A stretch of 64,000 nt of DNA from Aureispira sp. CCB-QB1 (GCF_000724545.1 NZ_JHBV01000039.1:1-64000); one strand, 5' to 3'; counted from the first letter of the stretch, positions 52,514 to 61,980 are shown. The notes: generated by a model not told the origin, from the letters alone. A program made the numbers and translations.

Positions 52514-54280
52514 ATGGAACCTTCTGTTTTTCAAGTCAACCTGACTGGAATATTAAAAATTTTATCTGATAATCTTTATAGCCAAAAGGAGGTGTTTATA
52601 CGGGAGTTGCTTCAAAACTCTGTTGATGCCATCCAAGCTCGAAGAAAAATGGAAGCCTTTGAGCCTTATATTCGGGTAGATTATTACCAAAATAATGAAG
52701 GCAAAGGCTTGGTTTTGAGTGATAATGGAATTGGTTTGACATTGAGTGAAGTAGAAGAGTTTTTATCAAAAATAGGTTCTAGCTCCAAATCAATAGATGT
52801 TGTTCAAGGCCAAACCGATGATTTTATTGGGCAGTTTGGGATTGGATTGTTGTCTTGTTTTATGGTTAGTGATGAGATTGTAGTAAAAACACAGGTAAAA
52901 GAAGCAACTGAAACAGTAAAATGGGTTGGACACATCAACGGAACCTACGAGACAATTGTATCTATTCCACCAGAAGAGTTTGTCGGGACACGTGTTATCT
53001 TAAAACTGAGACCCGAATTGGATTTGAATCCTTCCAAAATTCAACATTTATTGGAACTGTATGGAACATTTTTACAAATACCGATTCATTATGAAGTGAA
53101 TGGTCATCCTCAGGCTACTATAGGACGTAGTTTTCCTTGGGAAAAGCAGAAAAATGGCGATGCTATTTTGAACTTTGGACGAACTGTTTTTCAACAAAAC
53201 TTTTCTAATTATATCGAATTGTCTGATCGTACTGGGCAAACAACTGGGGTAGCTTATATTTTGCCCCATCCAGTACATTTTGCCGCCATTCAGAATAACC
53301 ATGTTTATATTAAAAATATGTTTATTACTGATCACGCACAAGATTTGCTGCCAGATTGGGCGTTTTTTGTTCGGGGAATTGTGAATTCCAAAAACTTATC
53401 TCCAACAGCGTCTAGAGAAGAAATTTATAAAAATGAGACAGCACAGCAAGTGCAAGAAGATTTAGGCAATTGCATAAAAGATTATTTAAAAAATCTGAGT
53501 GTTGAGCATCCCGAACAGCTTACGTACATCCTTAAGACGCATAGCAACGCGCTCAAGTCGCTGGCTTTGGCGGATACCAATTTTTTAGAATTTATTGCCA
53601 ATTGGTTTGTCTTGCCTACGACAGAAGGAGAATATACCATTAAGGATATTAAGACAAAAAGTAAGACAGTTTTGTTTGTTCCCGATTTGGATGAATTTCG
53701 TCAATTGGTGCCGATTGCTAGAGCAAATGGACAATTGGTAGTTAATGCTGGCTATATTTACGATACCGAGCTTTTAGAACGCCTAAAACAGCAAGATACG
53801 AATACTTTGTACCAACGTATTGATGTCAATTATTTTGGTAATATTTTGCAAGATGTGGCGGTGGAAGATTATGACTTGTATGCTGATCAATTGGGAGTAC
53901 TTCAAGAATATATGGCAGCATTTGATTGTGAGCTGGAGTTGAAACAGTATTTGCCGGAAGAAATTCCTGCTATATTCCATTTGTCACAAGAAACCTTACG
54001 AAATCGAGACCTAAATCAAATTAAAGACAACAGCAACGCACTTTGGTCAAGTGTAACGGATTCTCTTTTTCAAGAAACACAGTCGTATCGTTCTAAGTTA
54101 TTTTTGAATTTTAAGAATCCAATTGTTCAAAAAATTCTTCAAGACCAAAAAGGACAAGAGCGGCTGTTTCTCGAAACGGTTTATATCAATGCGATGTTGA
54201 TGGGGCATTATCCTCTCAATCAGATGGAGTTGGATGCTATGAATCGCAATCTATTATTATTACTAAACAAAACCCTATAA
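52514..54280 (+). CDS. Hsp90-family protein (HtpG paralogue)
   Basis: A 588-residue Hsp90-type ATPase. The ATP site shows FIRELLQNSVDAIQ (Glu and Asn for Mg and water), SDNGIGLTL and IGQFGIGLLSCFMVSD. The middle domain has the catalytic-arginine region LSPTASREEI near residue 298. It is shorter and more diverged than housekeeping HtpG (about 620 residues), particularly in the C-terminal third, suggesting a specialised role. It is followed two bases later by the helical-repeat gene, so the two form an operon. Cytoplasmic; client unknown. Confidence 0.88.
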   Translation: MEPSVFQVNLTGILKILSDNLYSQKEVFIRELLQNSVDAIQARRKMEAFEPYIRVDYYQNNEGKGLVLSDNGIGLTLSEVEEFLSKIGSSSKSIDVVQGQTDDFIGQFGIGLLSCFMVSDEIVVKTQVKEATETVKWVGHINGTYETIVSIPPEEFVGTRVILKLRPELDLNPSKIQHLLELYGTFLQIPIHYEVNGHPQATIGRSFPWEKQKNGDAILNFGRTVFQQNFSNYIELSDRTGQTTGVAYILPHPVHFAAIQNNHVYIKNMFITDHAQDLLPDWAFFVRGIVNSKNLSPTASREEIYKNETAQQVQEDLGNCIKDYLKNLSVEHPEQLTYILKTHSNALKSLALADTNFLEFIANWFVLPTTEGEYTIKDIKTKSKTVLFVPDLDEFRQLVPIARANGQLVVNAGYIYDTELLERLKQQDTNTLYQRIDVNYFGNILQDVAVEDYDLYADQLGVLQEYMAAFDCELELKQYLPEEIPAIFHLSQETLRNRDLNQIKDNSNALWSSVTDSLFQETQSYRSKLFLNFKNPIVQKILQDQKGQERLFLETVYINAMLMGHYPLNQMELDAMNRNLLLLLNKTL

Positions 54281-54282
54281 GT

Positions 54283-55401
54283 ATGAATTGGCAAAATCTT
54301 CAAAGCATAGAAGATTTAGAATTGGCTTTGGAGCATTTAGAAGGAGCTAAAGAATCATTTGAAAATAGAGATTTGGCGTTCAAGTGTATCCAAAAAGCTA
54401 AAGCATTTAAGAATGTACACTTGGAATTTGATGCCCGAATGTCTTATGTTCGACAGTCTGTCTTTTTGAATCAATATCAAGAAGCGATAGGAATGTTTCC
54501 TTGGTTTTTGAATGAATGTGATAACAAAGAAAACTATTTTAAATACATACAAGTCTTGTGGACATTCAAGTGGATTATTAATTCACTGACAGATTTTCAT
54601 ACGATCTCGCTCGAAAAAATAGAAGGCTTGTTTCAGGAGTTTGAACGCCGTTTCAAAGAATTTGGAACAGGAGATCGGGTAATCAATTATTTTAAAGCGC
54701 AACGAGAATCACAGCTAGGAAATGTTGAAAGGTCGTTGGAATTAGCAGAGCGCTATTTTAATGACACTAAAACATGTATGTTGGATGATTGTGCCGCTTG
54801 TCAACCTAATAACATTTCCAGAGTGTTCTTAGTAGCAGAACAATACGACCGTATGATGGAGTGCATCCAACCTATTCTAGATGGACGATTGACCTGTCAT
54901 GTTGTGCCTCATACAACATTTCCAAAAGCAGCGTATGCAAGCATGAGAACAGGGGAATGGGAGAAAGCAGGGCATTACGTACAATCCACGTACAAGCATT
55001 TGGATTTTTCAACACCAGATTTATACGAAGCTTCGGTTTTATTACTCTACCATGCTTGTCAAAAAGAATTCTTAAAAGGACGAAAGTTGATGCAAAAACA
55101 ACTTTCTTTTGCTTTAGAATTGAATTCTAGCGGGGAGGTATATGATTTTTATTTTAGTTGTGCTTTGTTTATGCAAGCGTATATCAAGGCAGGGCATAAG
55201 GAGATGAAAATACAGGTGAACTCCAAAACGACGGATTTTGTCACAGCATTAAAGGAAAACTCCTATGATGCTGCAACGTTACAAAAATGGTTTAGAGAAA
55301 CAGCATACAAACATGCAAGTCTGTTGGACAACCGAAATCGAAATACTTTTTTGAACGATTATTTTGAGAAAGTAGAAAAGTGGTTTGAAGCCTTTGTTTG
55401 A
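54283..55401 (+). CDS. Helical-repeat (TPR-like) partner of the Hsp90 paralogue
   Basis: 372 residues of almost pure alpha helix in antiparallel pairs, with TPR-like spacing (for example AFKCIQKAKAFKNVHLEFDA, then QYQEAIGMFPWFLNEC, then NVERSLELAERYFND). Near residues 164-173 there is a cysteine cluster, TCMLDDCAACQ, that could bind metal. No signal or membrane helix. It starts two bases after the stop of the Hsp90-family gene. TPR proteins are frequent Hsp90 co-chaperones in eukaryotes, so a chaperone partner is a natural but unproven reading. Confidence 0.75.
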   Translation: MNWQNLQSIEDLELALEHLEGAKESFENRDLAFKCIQKAKAFKNVHLEFDARMSYVRQSVFLNQYQEAIGMFPWFLNECDNKENYFKYIQVLWTFKWIINSLTDFHTISLEKIEGLFQEFERRFKEFGTGDRVINYFKAQRESQLGNVERSLELAERYFNDTKTCMLDDCAACQPNNISRVFLVAEQYDRMMECIQPILDGRLTCHVVPHTTFPKAAYASMRTGEWEKAGHYVQSTYKHLDFSTPDLYEASVLLLYHACQKEFLKGRKLMQKQLSFALELNSSGEVYDFYFSCALFMQAYIKAGHKEMKIQVNSKTTDFVTALKENSYDAATLQKWFRETAYKHASLLDNRNRNTFLNDYFEKVEKWFEAFV

Positions 55402-55503
55402 GTTGGTTGATTAATACATAACATTTTTGAGGTAGGAAGGTTTTAAGAGATGTTTGGTAGTGGTAACACTATATTAGGACAAGGCATCATAAAGATAAAA
55501 AAG

Positions 55504-55536
55504 AAAGTACAAGCTTCTTGCAGGTGCTTTTTTTTT
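55504..55536 (+). terminator. Terminator of the Hsp90-like operon
   Basis: AAAGTAC (55504-55510) pairs with GTGCTTT (55524-55530) with one G-U pair. A run of nine T follows directly. It lies 103 bases after the stop of the TPR-like gene. Confidence 0.7.
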
Positions 55537-55664
55537 GTTATTATGGGGCTGCTAATTTCTAAAGGCTTAAAAAAATAAAAGTCTAATAGATTAAAAAGTT
55601 GGTTGTTAGTTAGGTATGTTATGCTAGCAGCTTATTAATGTCATCAATGTTTAACGCATCAATC

Positions 55665-56411
55665 ATGTTTAAATCTACTTTTATATCCTTATGCTGTATT
55701 TTATTTTTTGTGTCTTGTCAACCACAAGTACATTTGGTAAAATCAGATAATCACTACCAAGAAATCAAGACAATAGAAGGGGAGGATACCAGTATAGTAT
55801 CTTTGATTGCTCCTTATAAAAAAGATATGGAAAAGGAGATGAATACCGTTATTGGTGAAATGGCAAAAATGTTGACAAAGGCACAACCTGAGTCTACTTT
55901 AGGGAATTGGGCAACCGACTTGGTGCATCAAAAATGCGAGGATTATTTGGATCGTAAAATTGATTTTGCTGTTTTGAATTATGGAGGTTTGAGAATTACT
56001 TCTATTCCTAAAGGTCCCGTAACAAAAGGAAAGATTTTTGAATTAATGCCTTTTGATAATCTTTTGGTCGTAATAGAGATGAAAGGAAGCGAACTGCCCG
56101 CTTTGTTTAATCATATTGCTGCCAATGGCGGTTGGCCTCTAAGCAAGCAGATAGAAATGACAGCGCACCGAAACAAAGCAGTGGATGTGCGGATTAATGG
56201 TCGAAAAGTAGAAAATGATCGAATTTATAGTTTTGCTACCAATGATTATATTGCTAATGGGGGAGACAAATGCACTTTTTTAAAAGACAAAAAACAAATT
56301 CCTACGGGTGTTTTGTTTAGAGATGCCATCCTTCAATATGTTCAAGAGCAAACAAAAGCTGGTAAAAAACTAGATGCGAACCTAAGTAAACGTATTTTTG
56401 TTTTAAAGTAG
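55665..56411 (+). CDS. Lipoprotein: stand-alone 5'-nucleotidase C-terminal domain
   Basis: About 248 residues from the ATG at 55665; an earlier in-frame ATG at 55638 only adds nine residues before the signal. Lipobox FFVSC puts the lipidated cysteine about residue 18. The remainder matches the substrate-binding C-terminal domain of UshA-type 5'-nucleotidases: NYGGLR, ELMPFDN and FATNDYIANGGD are all present. The catalytic metallophosphatase domain is absent, and no gene for it lies next door. It would bind a nucleotide-type ligand in the envelope. Followed by nth after 66 bases. Confidence 0.88.
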   Translation: MFKSTFISLCCILFFVSCQPQVHLVKSDNHYQEIKTIEGEDTSIVSLIAPYKKDMEKEMNTVIGEMAKMLTKAQPESTLGNWATDLVHQKCEDYLDRKIDFAVLNYGGLRITSIPKGPVTKGKIFELMPFDNLLVVIEMKGSELPALFNHIAANGGWPLSKQIEMTAHRNKAVDVRINGRKVENDRIYSFATNDYIANGGDKCTFLKDKKQIPTGVLFRDAILQYVQEQTKAGKKLDANLSKRIFVLK

Positions 56412-56427
56412 ACTTTTGACACAAATG

Positions 56428-56457
56428 AACGACCAAGTAGTAGCAACACAGTTAGCT
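56428..56457. repeat. Repeat family 1 fragment
   Basis: AACGACCAAGTAGTAGCAAC followed by ACAGTTAGCT resembles bases 3520-3548 (AACGACCACAAAGTAGCAGC then GCAGCTAACT). It lies between the lipoprotein and nth genes. Confidence 0.5.
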
Positions 56458-56477
56458 ATTCTTAAAAAATATAAAAC

Positions 56478-57143
56478 ATGAAAAAAGCTGAAATTGTAGC
56501 AACGATTCAAGAGCGCTTAGAGGCACTTTATCCAGAAACTCCCGTACCATTGGATCATAAGGACCCTTATACGTTATTGGTCGCCGTTTTGTTATCTGCT
56601 CAATGTACCGATGCTCGTGTCAATACGGTTACGCCTGCACTTTTTGATTTAGCAGACAACCCAAAAGATATGGCAGCTGTAGAAGTAGATAAGATTCGTG
56701 AAATTATCCGTCCATGTGGTTTGTCTCCTCGTAAGTCTAAGGCTATTTCAGAACTTTCTAAAATATTAATTGAAAAGTATGATGGCAAGGTGCCCCAAGA
56801 TATGGCGGCACTGGAAGAACTGCCAGGAGTTGGGCATAAGACTGCTTCGGTTGTGATGTCTCAAGCCTTTGGAGAGCCTGCTTTTCCTGTTGATACGCAC
56901 ATTCATCGTTTGGGGTATCGTTGGAAATTGACGAATGGTAAAAATGTAGCGCAAACCGAAAAAGACTTAAAGCGCTTATTCCCCAAAGAAAGCTGGAATA
57001 AGTTGCATTTGCAGATAATCTTCTTTGGAAGAGAATATTGTCCCGCACGAGGGCACAACCCTTATGAATGCCCTATCTGTAAAGATTTTGGTCGCAAAGA
57101 AATGTTCAAAGAATACGACAAGGCGCAAGCAAAAAAGAAATAA
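56478..57143 (+). CDS. nth: Endonuclease III
   Basis: A 221-residue DNA glycosylase/AP lyase for oxidised pyrimidines. The helix-hairpin-helix LEELPGVGHKTASVV holds the catalytic Lys (K121), and the catalytic Asp is D139 (FPVDTHIHR). SAQCTDARVN is the usual N-terminal motif. The C-terminal Fe-S region has only three cysteines, C188, C198 and C201 (YCPARGHNPYECPICKD), in a C-x9-C-x2-C spacing instead of the classical C-x6-C-x2-C-x5-C. The cluster may be incomplete or absent. Otherwise a normal member. Confidence 0.94.
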   Translation: MKKAEIVATIQERLEALYPETPVPLDHKDPYTLLVAVLLSAQCTDARVNTVTPALFDLADNPKDMAAVEVDKIREIIRPCGLSPRKSKAISELSKILIEKYDGKVPQDMAALEELPGVGHKTASVVMSQAFGEPAFPVDTHIHRLGYRWKLTNGKNVAQTEKDLKRLFPKESWNKLHLQIIFFGREYCPARGHNPYECPICKDFGRKEMFKEYDKAQAKKK

Positions 57144-57179
57144 GTGACCACATTCTACCTCAAAGGCAATTCTAAAAGA

Positions 57180-57791
57180 TTATACAGCGATAATCTGAGT
57201 AAATGTTTCAAGGCTGGGGCGTAGGGTTGTTTTTTGTAAAGGGGTCATTTTTAGTGTTTGTAAAGGGTTCTTAGTAAAATCTAGACCAAATAATTTATGA
57301 TAAGGACTGAGGTCAAAATGACTTAGATGATTAGAAGTGGCATACAAGTGGGTGAGGAGAGGAGCTTCAATTTGTAGTTGGTTTAATTGATTGTTGACAC
57401 AACTTAGATAGATTAAACTAGGACATTGTTCGACATTTAATTGGTTGAGATGATCATTATTACAACAATATAAATAGGTCAAATTGGGGCAGTTCGAAAT
57501 ATGAAAGTTGCGCAACTGATGATGTTTTTGACAACTTAGTGATCGAACATTGGGAAGATTTTTGACATGGATTTGTGTGGTATTTTTTTGATTGCATACA
57601 ATATGAGTCGCTAGCAAAAGTTCTTCGATTGCCCTACTTGCTGTTTGGCGCAAGAGGTCGGCATGTTCAACTTCTAGTGCTTGCTTAACTCTACCGTGAT
57701 TTTGAGACTTGTCCAAAAGCCAACCCAAATCTTGAGTTTCTTTTGAAGAAGAAAAGAGTAAAGACCGAATTTTTTTTTCTATTGAACGCAT
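57180..57791 (-). CDS. Small leucine-rich repeat protein
   Basis: 203 residues from the ATG at 57791; the frame runs further to a TTG at 57845. There is no signal peptide. The N-terminal third is charged and helical. From about residue 75 there are five or six LRR units of 20-22 residues, such as LRNFHISNCPNLTYLYCCNN and LNVEQCPSLIYLSCVNNQL, in which Leu alternates with Asn and Cys. It would form a small solenoid for protein binding, cytoplasmic. No partner is evident; it converges on nth. Confidence 0.75.
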   Translation of the reverse strand: MRSIEKKIRSLLFSSSKETQDLGWLLDKSQNHGRVKQALEVEHADLLRQTASRAIEELLLATHIVCNQKNTTQIHVKNLPNVRSLSCQKHHQLRNFHISNCPNLTYLYCCNNDHLNQLNVEQCPSLIYLSCVNNQLNQLQIEAPLLTHLYATSNHLSHFDLSPYHKLFGLDFTKNPLQTLKMTPLQKTTLRPSLETFTQIIAV

Positions 57792-57929
57792 AAATATAGA
57801 TGATTTTTGATAGTTCCGAATGGTGTGGAAGTTATCAAAGAACAATTTTTAGAAAATTATGGAGTTCAAATAAGCTTTAGCTCAAGTTGTCAAAGAGGAA
57901 CACTTTTGGACAGCTACTCAAGTACAGGT

Positions 57930-59204
57930 TTAGTGACGTTTCTTTTTTTTCTTACTAGGTTTTTTGCCGTATAGTTTTTGTTCTAATTCAATTTGTTTTA
58001 AATCTTCTTGGATTAACTTTTTCCAATCCAATCCTTTGGTATCTTTGGTAAAGTCAAGTGTATCGGCATAATCTATTTTGTCAATATTTAAGACCTCAAT
58101 TTTGCCACCAATATAAAACTCAATTTCTGCTAACAACTCCTTTTCATCAGAACTGCAAAAAGAAATAGCATTTCCTCTATTATTACCCCGACCAGTTCGA
58201 CCAACACGATGTACGTAATTTTCTGCTTGTTCTGGCAAGTCATAATTGACAACATATTCAACTTTTGGAATGTCTACTCCTCTGGCGCTGACATCGGTTG
58301 CAATAAGCAAACGAATTTTACCACTTTTAAAGTCATTTAATGCAGAACTTCGTTCCTTTTGCGATTTATCGCCATGCAAGGTTCGACTAAAAATATCGAC
58401 TCGTTCCATTGCTTTTAACAAGCGTTCAGCTCGAACTTTTGTCCGTACAAAGACCAGTATTTTAGCATTTTTTTGCTCTCTATACAGACGTTCTAAAAAA
58501 TAACGTTTGTCCTCCATTTCGATAAACCCAACCTTGTGGTCTACATTTTTGGCAACTGGATTCTTGGGGGCAATTTGAATACGAATGGCATTGCTCTGAA
58601 TTAAAGAATATGCTAACTTTTTGATTTCTTTGTCGATGGTAGCTGAAAAGAATAAGGTTTGACGACGTTTGGGTAAATAACGCAGGACATCTTTTATATC
58701 TTTGATAAAACCTTTGTCTAACATATGATCTGCCTCATCTAAGATCAAGGTCTCTACACGATGCAAATCTAAGTGTCCTTGACTGCGCAAGTCGAACATA
58801 CGTCCAGGGGTCGTTACTAAAATATCAGCCCCTTTCTCTAGTAGTGCAATTTGGGGATCTTGTTCCACACCACCAAAAATACAAATCGCTTTTATTAACG
58901 TATGTTTGGATAAATTGTTCAACACTTCGGTCACTTGAATGGCTAATTCATGTGTTGGCACCATAACCAAGCACTTGATGCCATCTTTGCGACGTGCTTT
59001 GGCTTTCCAAGTTTGTAGTTTGTGAATGATTGGAATACCATAAGCAGCTGTTTTTCCAGTTCCTGTTTGTGCAATAGCCAAGACATCTTCCCCTTTTAAA
59101 ATATAGGGAATGGACTTAAATTGGATGTCTGTTGGACGTTTAAAGCCTAGTTTGTTTAAATTCTTCTTAAGTTCTGGGCTAATATTATATTCTGAAAATT
59201 TCAT
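57930..59204 (-). CDS. DEAD-box RNA helicase, RhlE type
   Basis: A 424-residue ATP-dependent RNA unwinding enzyme. Motifs in order are the Q motif KRPTDIQFKSIP, AQTGTGKTAA (Walker A), VPTHELAIQ, TPGR, DEAD (VLDEADHM region), SAT, then RGVDIPKVEYVVNYDLP and HRVGRTGR in the second domain. The C-terminal tail is short and ends Lys-rich (KKPSKKKKKRH), an RNA-binding extension. It resembles RhlE. Cytoplasmic, single gene. Homologues act in ribosome assembly or RNA decay, which I cannot resolve. Confidence 0.93.
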   Translation of the reverse strand: MKFSEYNISPELKKNLNKLGFKRPTDIQFKSIPYILKGEDVLAIAQTGTGKTAAYGIPIIHKLQTWKAKARRKDGIKCLVMVPTHELAIQVTEVLNNLSKHTLIKAICIFGGVEQDPQIALLEKGADILVTTPGRMFDLRSQGHLDLHRVETLILDEADHMLDKGFIKDIKDVLRYLPKRRQTLFFSATIDKEIKKLAYSLIQSNAIRIQIAPKNPVAKNVDHKVGFIEMEDKRYFLERLYREQKNAKILVFVRTKVRAERLLKAMERVDIFSRTLHGDKSQKERSSALNDFKSGKIRLLIATDVSARGVDIPKVEYVVNYDLPEQAENYVHRVGRTGRGNNRGNAISFCSSDEKELLAEIEFYIGGKIEVLNIDKIDYADTLDFTKDTKGLDWKKLIQEDLKQIELEQKLYGKKPSKKKKKRH

Positions 59205-59343
59205 GATTTCTTTTTTAGCTTACAAAGATAAGCTTTTCACAAAGAAGTCGAAGTAAAAAACAATCGAAATATTGGAAGTAAAAAAAGTAGACTGCAAAGA
59301 GTAGCCTTTTCGATTTTTATTGAATACGATATAAGAACAGCAT

Positions 59344-60636
59344 TTATGGTATAATAACACTTGAATTGGAGTCAACAATGAGTTCGCTGCAAAATGTCAA
59401 ATCTTTATCCAATCGCCGTGTAATGGATTGATAGACTGTTTTGATTTTTCGAGAGACAAGCCCTTCAAATATTTTATTTCCTTGGTATTGAATGATGATA
59501 GGTTGGTCTAAATTTAGCATTTCATCGTTGAGATAAATAGATAGTTTAGGGCTATAGTTCTCGAGTATATTGATGGTGTTATGCTTACGTTCAACGACGA
59601 TTCGTTTGCCTGTTTGAATGTATTGATTGGGAACTCCAAGCCAATAAAAATTATGATGATGACAATCATCTTGTTTCCACACAATTTTATTGGGCAAAGG
59701 AGTTCTTGTAAATTGAGCCATCCATTCCATCGCAATGGTATCTGCTCTATCCATCCAATGTCCTTTGTTGGGAACCAGCTGTACTTGATGAACATAACCT
59801 TTAGGGTCTAGTGTTTGTAAACTATCTAGCCAAATACCCCAATCTTTAGCCCGTGCATTTCGTTCGTAGGCAGCATCATTAGCACCCATAAAAATAGCAA
59901 AAGGTAAGTTTCTAAGACCATCGGGAGTAGTTTCGTTTGGGTGTCCTGCCATCATCGCTGCTGCGGCAAAATAGTCCGCCATTCTAGGAGCTAGTTGAAA
60001 GGTACCGTCACCACCAGCTGAGTATCCTGTCAAATAAATTTTATTAGGATTGACTCCTGCAACAAGAACAGCAGCTTGAATTAACTGTTCAAACAAGGCA
60101 TCAATATGAGCCTGATGCCAAAGATTCCATGTATTGGTTGGTGCACGTGGAGCAACATAAATACCTTCTTTAAGTTGATAAAGATTGATTTGATTGTTCC
60201 ATTGCTGGTCGTTTGCGTCAGAAGTAGTGCCACCACCACCATGCATCGAAATATAAAGTGAGTGTCCATCAACTGGGGCTTTTCCAAATGTTTTGATCTG
60301 AATAGGCATGCTAAATTCTTGGTAAGAGAATAATTTATTATCCCAATTTTTCTTTAACTGCTCAAATCGTTGATGGGTTATGTCGTTAAATAGTAATTTT
60401 TTTGCCTCTTTTATATCTTGTTTGGTACTATTTTGATTGTAAAAAGGCTCTTCAGAAATAGGCTTGCGCTCATTGATAGGAGTAGACAACCAATTTTCTA
60501 ATGTGGAAATAGTAGTGTTATTAGCTTTGTTGGAGGTTGTTTTGGCAGGCGTGCAGCTTGTTTTTAGAGTGCAAATACTGATAAAAATAACAAGGGATAA
60601 GAAGTAGTGCATTTTATTGGTTTTATATTTAGACAA
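59344..60636 (-). CDS. Lipoprotein esterase, PHB-depolymerase/feruloyl-esterase-like
   Basis: A 430-residue serine hydrolase with a lipoprotein-type signal (LSLVIFISICTLKTSC); an alternative ATG at 60612 gives a cleaner start. The oxyanion segment is LYISMHGGGGTTSD. The nucleophile elbow is YLTGYSAGGDG with serine in GYSAG. A likely acid lies in the FMGANDAAY strand and the histidine in KGHWMD. A beta-rich C-terminal part (about 335-430) may bind substrate. It would act outside the cytoplasm on a polymer or ester. Divergent from mrp. Substrate unknown. Confidence 0.8.
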   Translation of the reverse strand: MSKYKTNKMHYFLSLVIFISICTLKTSCTPAKTTSNKANNTTISTLENWLSTPINERKPISEEPFYNQNSTKQDIKEAKKLLFNDITHQRFEQLKKNWDNKLFSYQEFSMPIQIKTFGKAPVDGHSLYISMHGGGGTTSDANDQQWNNQINLYQLKEGIYVAPRAPTNTWNLWHQAHIDALFEQLIQAAVLVAGVNPNKIYLTGYSAGGDGTFQLAPRMADYFAAAAMMAGHPNETTPDGLRNLPFAIFMGANDAAYERNARAKDWGIWLDSLQTLDPKGYVHQVQLVPNKGHWMDRADTIAMEWMAQFTRTPLPNKIVWKQDDCHHHNFYWLGVPNQYIQTGKRIVVERKHNTINILENYSPKLSIYLNDEMLNLDQPIIIQYQGNKIFEGLVSRKIKTVYQSITRRLDKDLTFCSELIVDSNSSVIIP

Positions 60637-60666
60637 GTTCTAAACAAAGTTATAAAATTGCAACTA

Positions 60667-60682
60667 TAAATTTGTATCTTTG
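60667..60682 (+). promoter_or_regulatory. Candidate -7 elements for mrp
   Basis: TAAATTTG (60667-60674) and TATCTTTG (60675-60682) both match TAnnTTTG and lie 78-93 bases upstream of mrp. A minus-strand TAACTTTG at 60652-60645 may serve the divergent esterase gene. Spacing to a -33 TTG is not convincing for any of them. Confidence 0.4.
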
Positions 60683-60759
60683 TTCTATTCTATACAAGTT
60701 TAGAAAAATACAATTAGGTCTTTGTGAATCGATGGATTCAAAAATGAAGCAAGAATAAA

Positions 60760-61854
60760 ATGGAATTTGACAAATCAAAAATTATAGAAGCTTTGCGTAC
60801 AGTTAATGATCCTGATACTGGACAGGATATTATCAGTGTACGTATGGTGGAAAACTTACAAGTAAAAGGGAAGGATATTAGTTTTACAATCATTGTTCCC
60901 TCTTTAAAATCTCCGATCAAAAATCAATTGACTTTTGCCTGTATTGGTGCTGTTAATTCGGTTTATCCAGAAGCAGAAGTACATGTACATTCTAAGCCTA
61001 GAGAAGGAGGAGAAACGAATCGACCTCAAAGCCCTGTTCCACATATTAAAAATATTATTGCAGTGGCATCAGGAAAAGGAGGGGTAGGAAAATCTACGGT
61101 AGCAGTTAATTTAGCATTGAGTTTGAAAGCAATGGGAGCTAGTGTAGGATTGATGGATATTGATTTGTATGGTCCATCTATTCCGACAATGTTAGGAATG
61201 CAAGGTCAACGTCCTAAGATTCAAGATGTTCACGGAAAGCCTAAAATGGTTCCAATTGAAAAGTTTGGGATCCCTACGATCTCAATTGGATATATGATTG
61301 AACCGCAACAGGCAGTTGTGTTGCGTGGTCCTCGTTTGGGAGGAATTGTTAAGCAGTTCTTTCAAGAGTGTTTGTGGCCTAAATTGGATTATCTAATTCT
61401 AGATTTGCCTCCTGGAACAGGAGATATTCACTTGACATTAGTGCAAACGGTACCTGTTACAGGAATTGTTATGGTAACAACACCACAAGAAGTGGCGTAT
61501 ACGGATGCAATTAAAGGAATGAACATGTTCCGATTGGAAAATATTAACGTGCCAATTTTGGGTGTAGTAGAGAATATGGCTTGGTTTACTCCTAAAGAGT
61601 TGCCTAATAACAAATACTATATCTTTGGAGAAGGGGGCGGTAAGCGATTGGCAAAAGAAGCAAATACCATGCTACTTGGGCAAATTCCAATTGTTCAAGG
61701 AATTCGAGAAGGAGGAGATAAGGGAGTACCTGCGGCAGTAGGTGAGGAACCTATTTCTAAAGAGGCTTTCTTGAATGTTGCTAAAAATGTATTACGCCAA
61801 GTTGCAGTAAGAAATGAAATGATAGAAGCAACAAAAGTCGTTAAGACTACTTAG
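60760..61854 (+). CDS. mrp: Mrp/NBP35-family Fe-S carrier ATPase
   Basis: A 364-residue P-loop ATPase that carries and transfers Fe-S clusters. An N-terminal MIP18-like (DUF59) domain occupies about 1-80. The deviant Walker A SGKGGVGKST is at 104-113, followed by GLMDIDLYGPSIP and DLPPGTGDIHLT. The C-terminal region lacks the CxxC that bridges clusters in ApbC/NBP35; at that place it reads VENMAWFTPKELPNNKYYIFG. Cytoplasmic. The NfuA-like gene follows after 126 bases, so both may serve Fe-S delivery. Confidence 0.93.
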   Translation: MEFDKSKIIEALRTVNDPDTGQDIISVRMVENLQVKGKDISFTIIVPSLKSPIKNQLTFACIGAVNSVYPEAEVHVHSKPREGGETNRPQSPVPHIKNIIAVASGKGGVGKSTVAVNLALSLKAMGASVGLMDIDLYGPSIPTMLGMQGQRPKIQDVHGKPKMVPIEKFGIPTISIGYMIEPQQAVVLRGPRLGGIVKQFFQECLWPKLDYLILDLPPGTGDIHLTLVQTVPVTGIVMVTTPQEVAYTDAIKGMNMFRLENINVPILGVVENMAWFTPKELPNNKYYIFGEGGGKRLAKEANTMLLGQIPIVQGIREGGDKGVPAAVGEEPISKEAFLNVAKNVLRQVAVRNEMIEATKVVKTT

Positions 61855-61980
61855 TAGTTTGTTCGATAAATGATGAACCTTTTTTACACGGTTACTGCGT
61901 GGTTTTAACAGAGTGATGTTATAGAAACAGGAAATCATTGAACGAATTATTATGCGAATGTTGCATCAAAAAATAATATT

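Noticed and set aside
61855-61916. Possible degenerate copy of repeat family 1 between mrp and the NfuA-like gene
   Set aside because: It shares only short words (such as CTGCGTGGTTTT), too weak to call a repeat copy.
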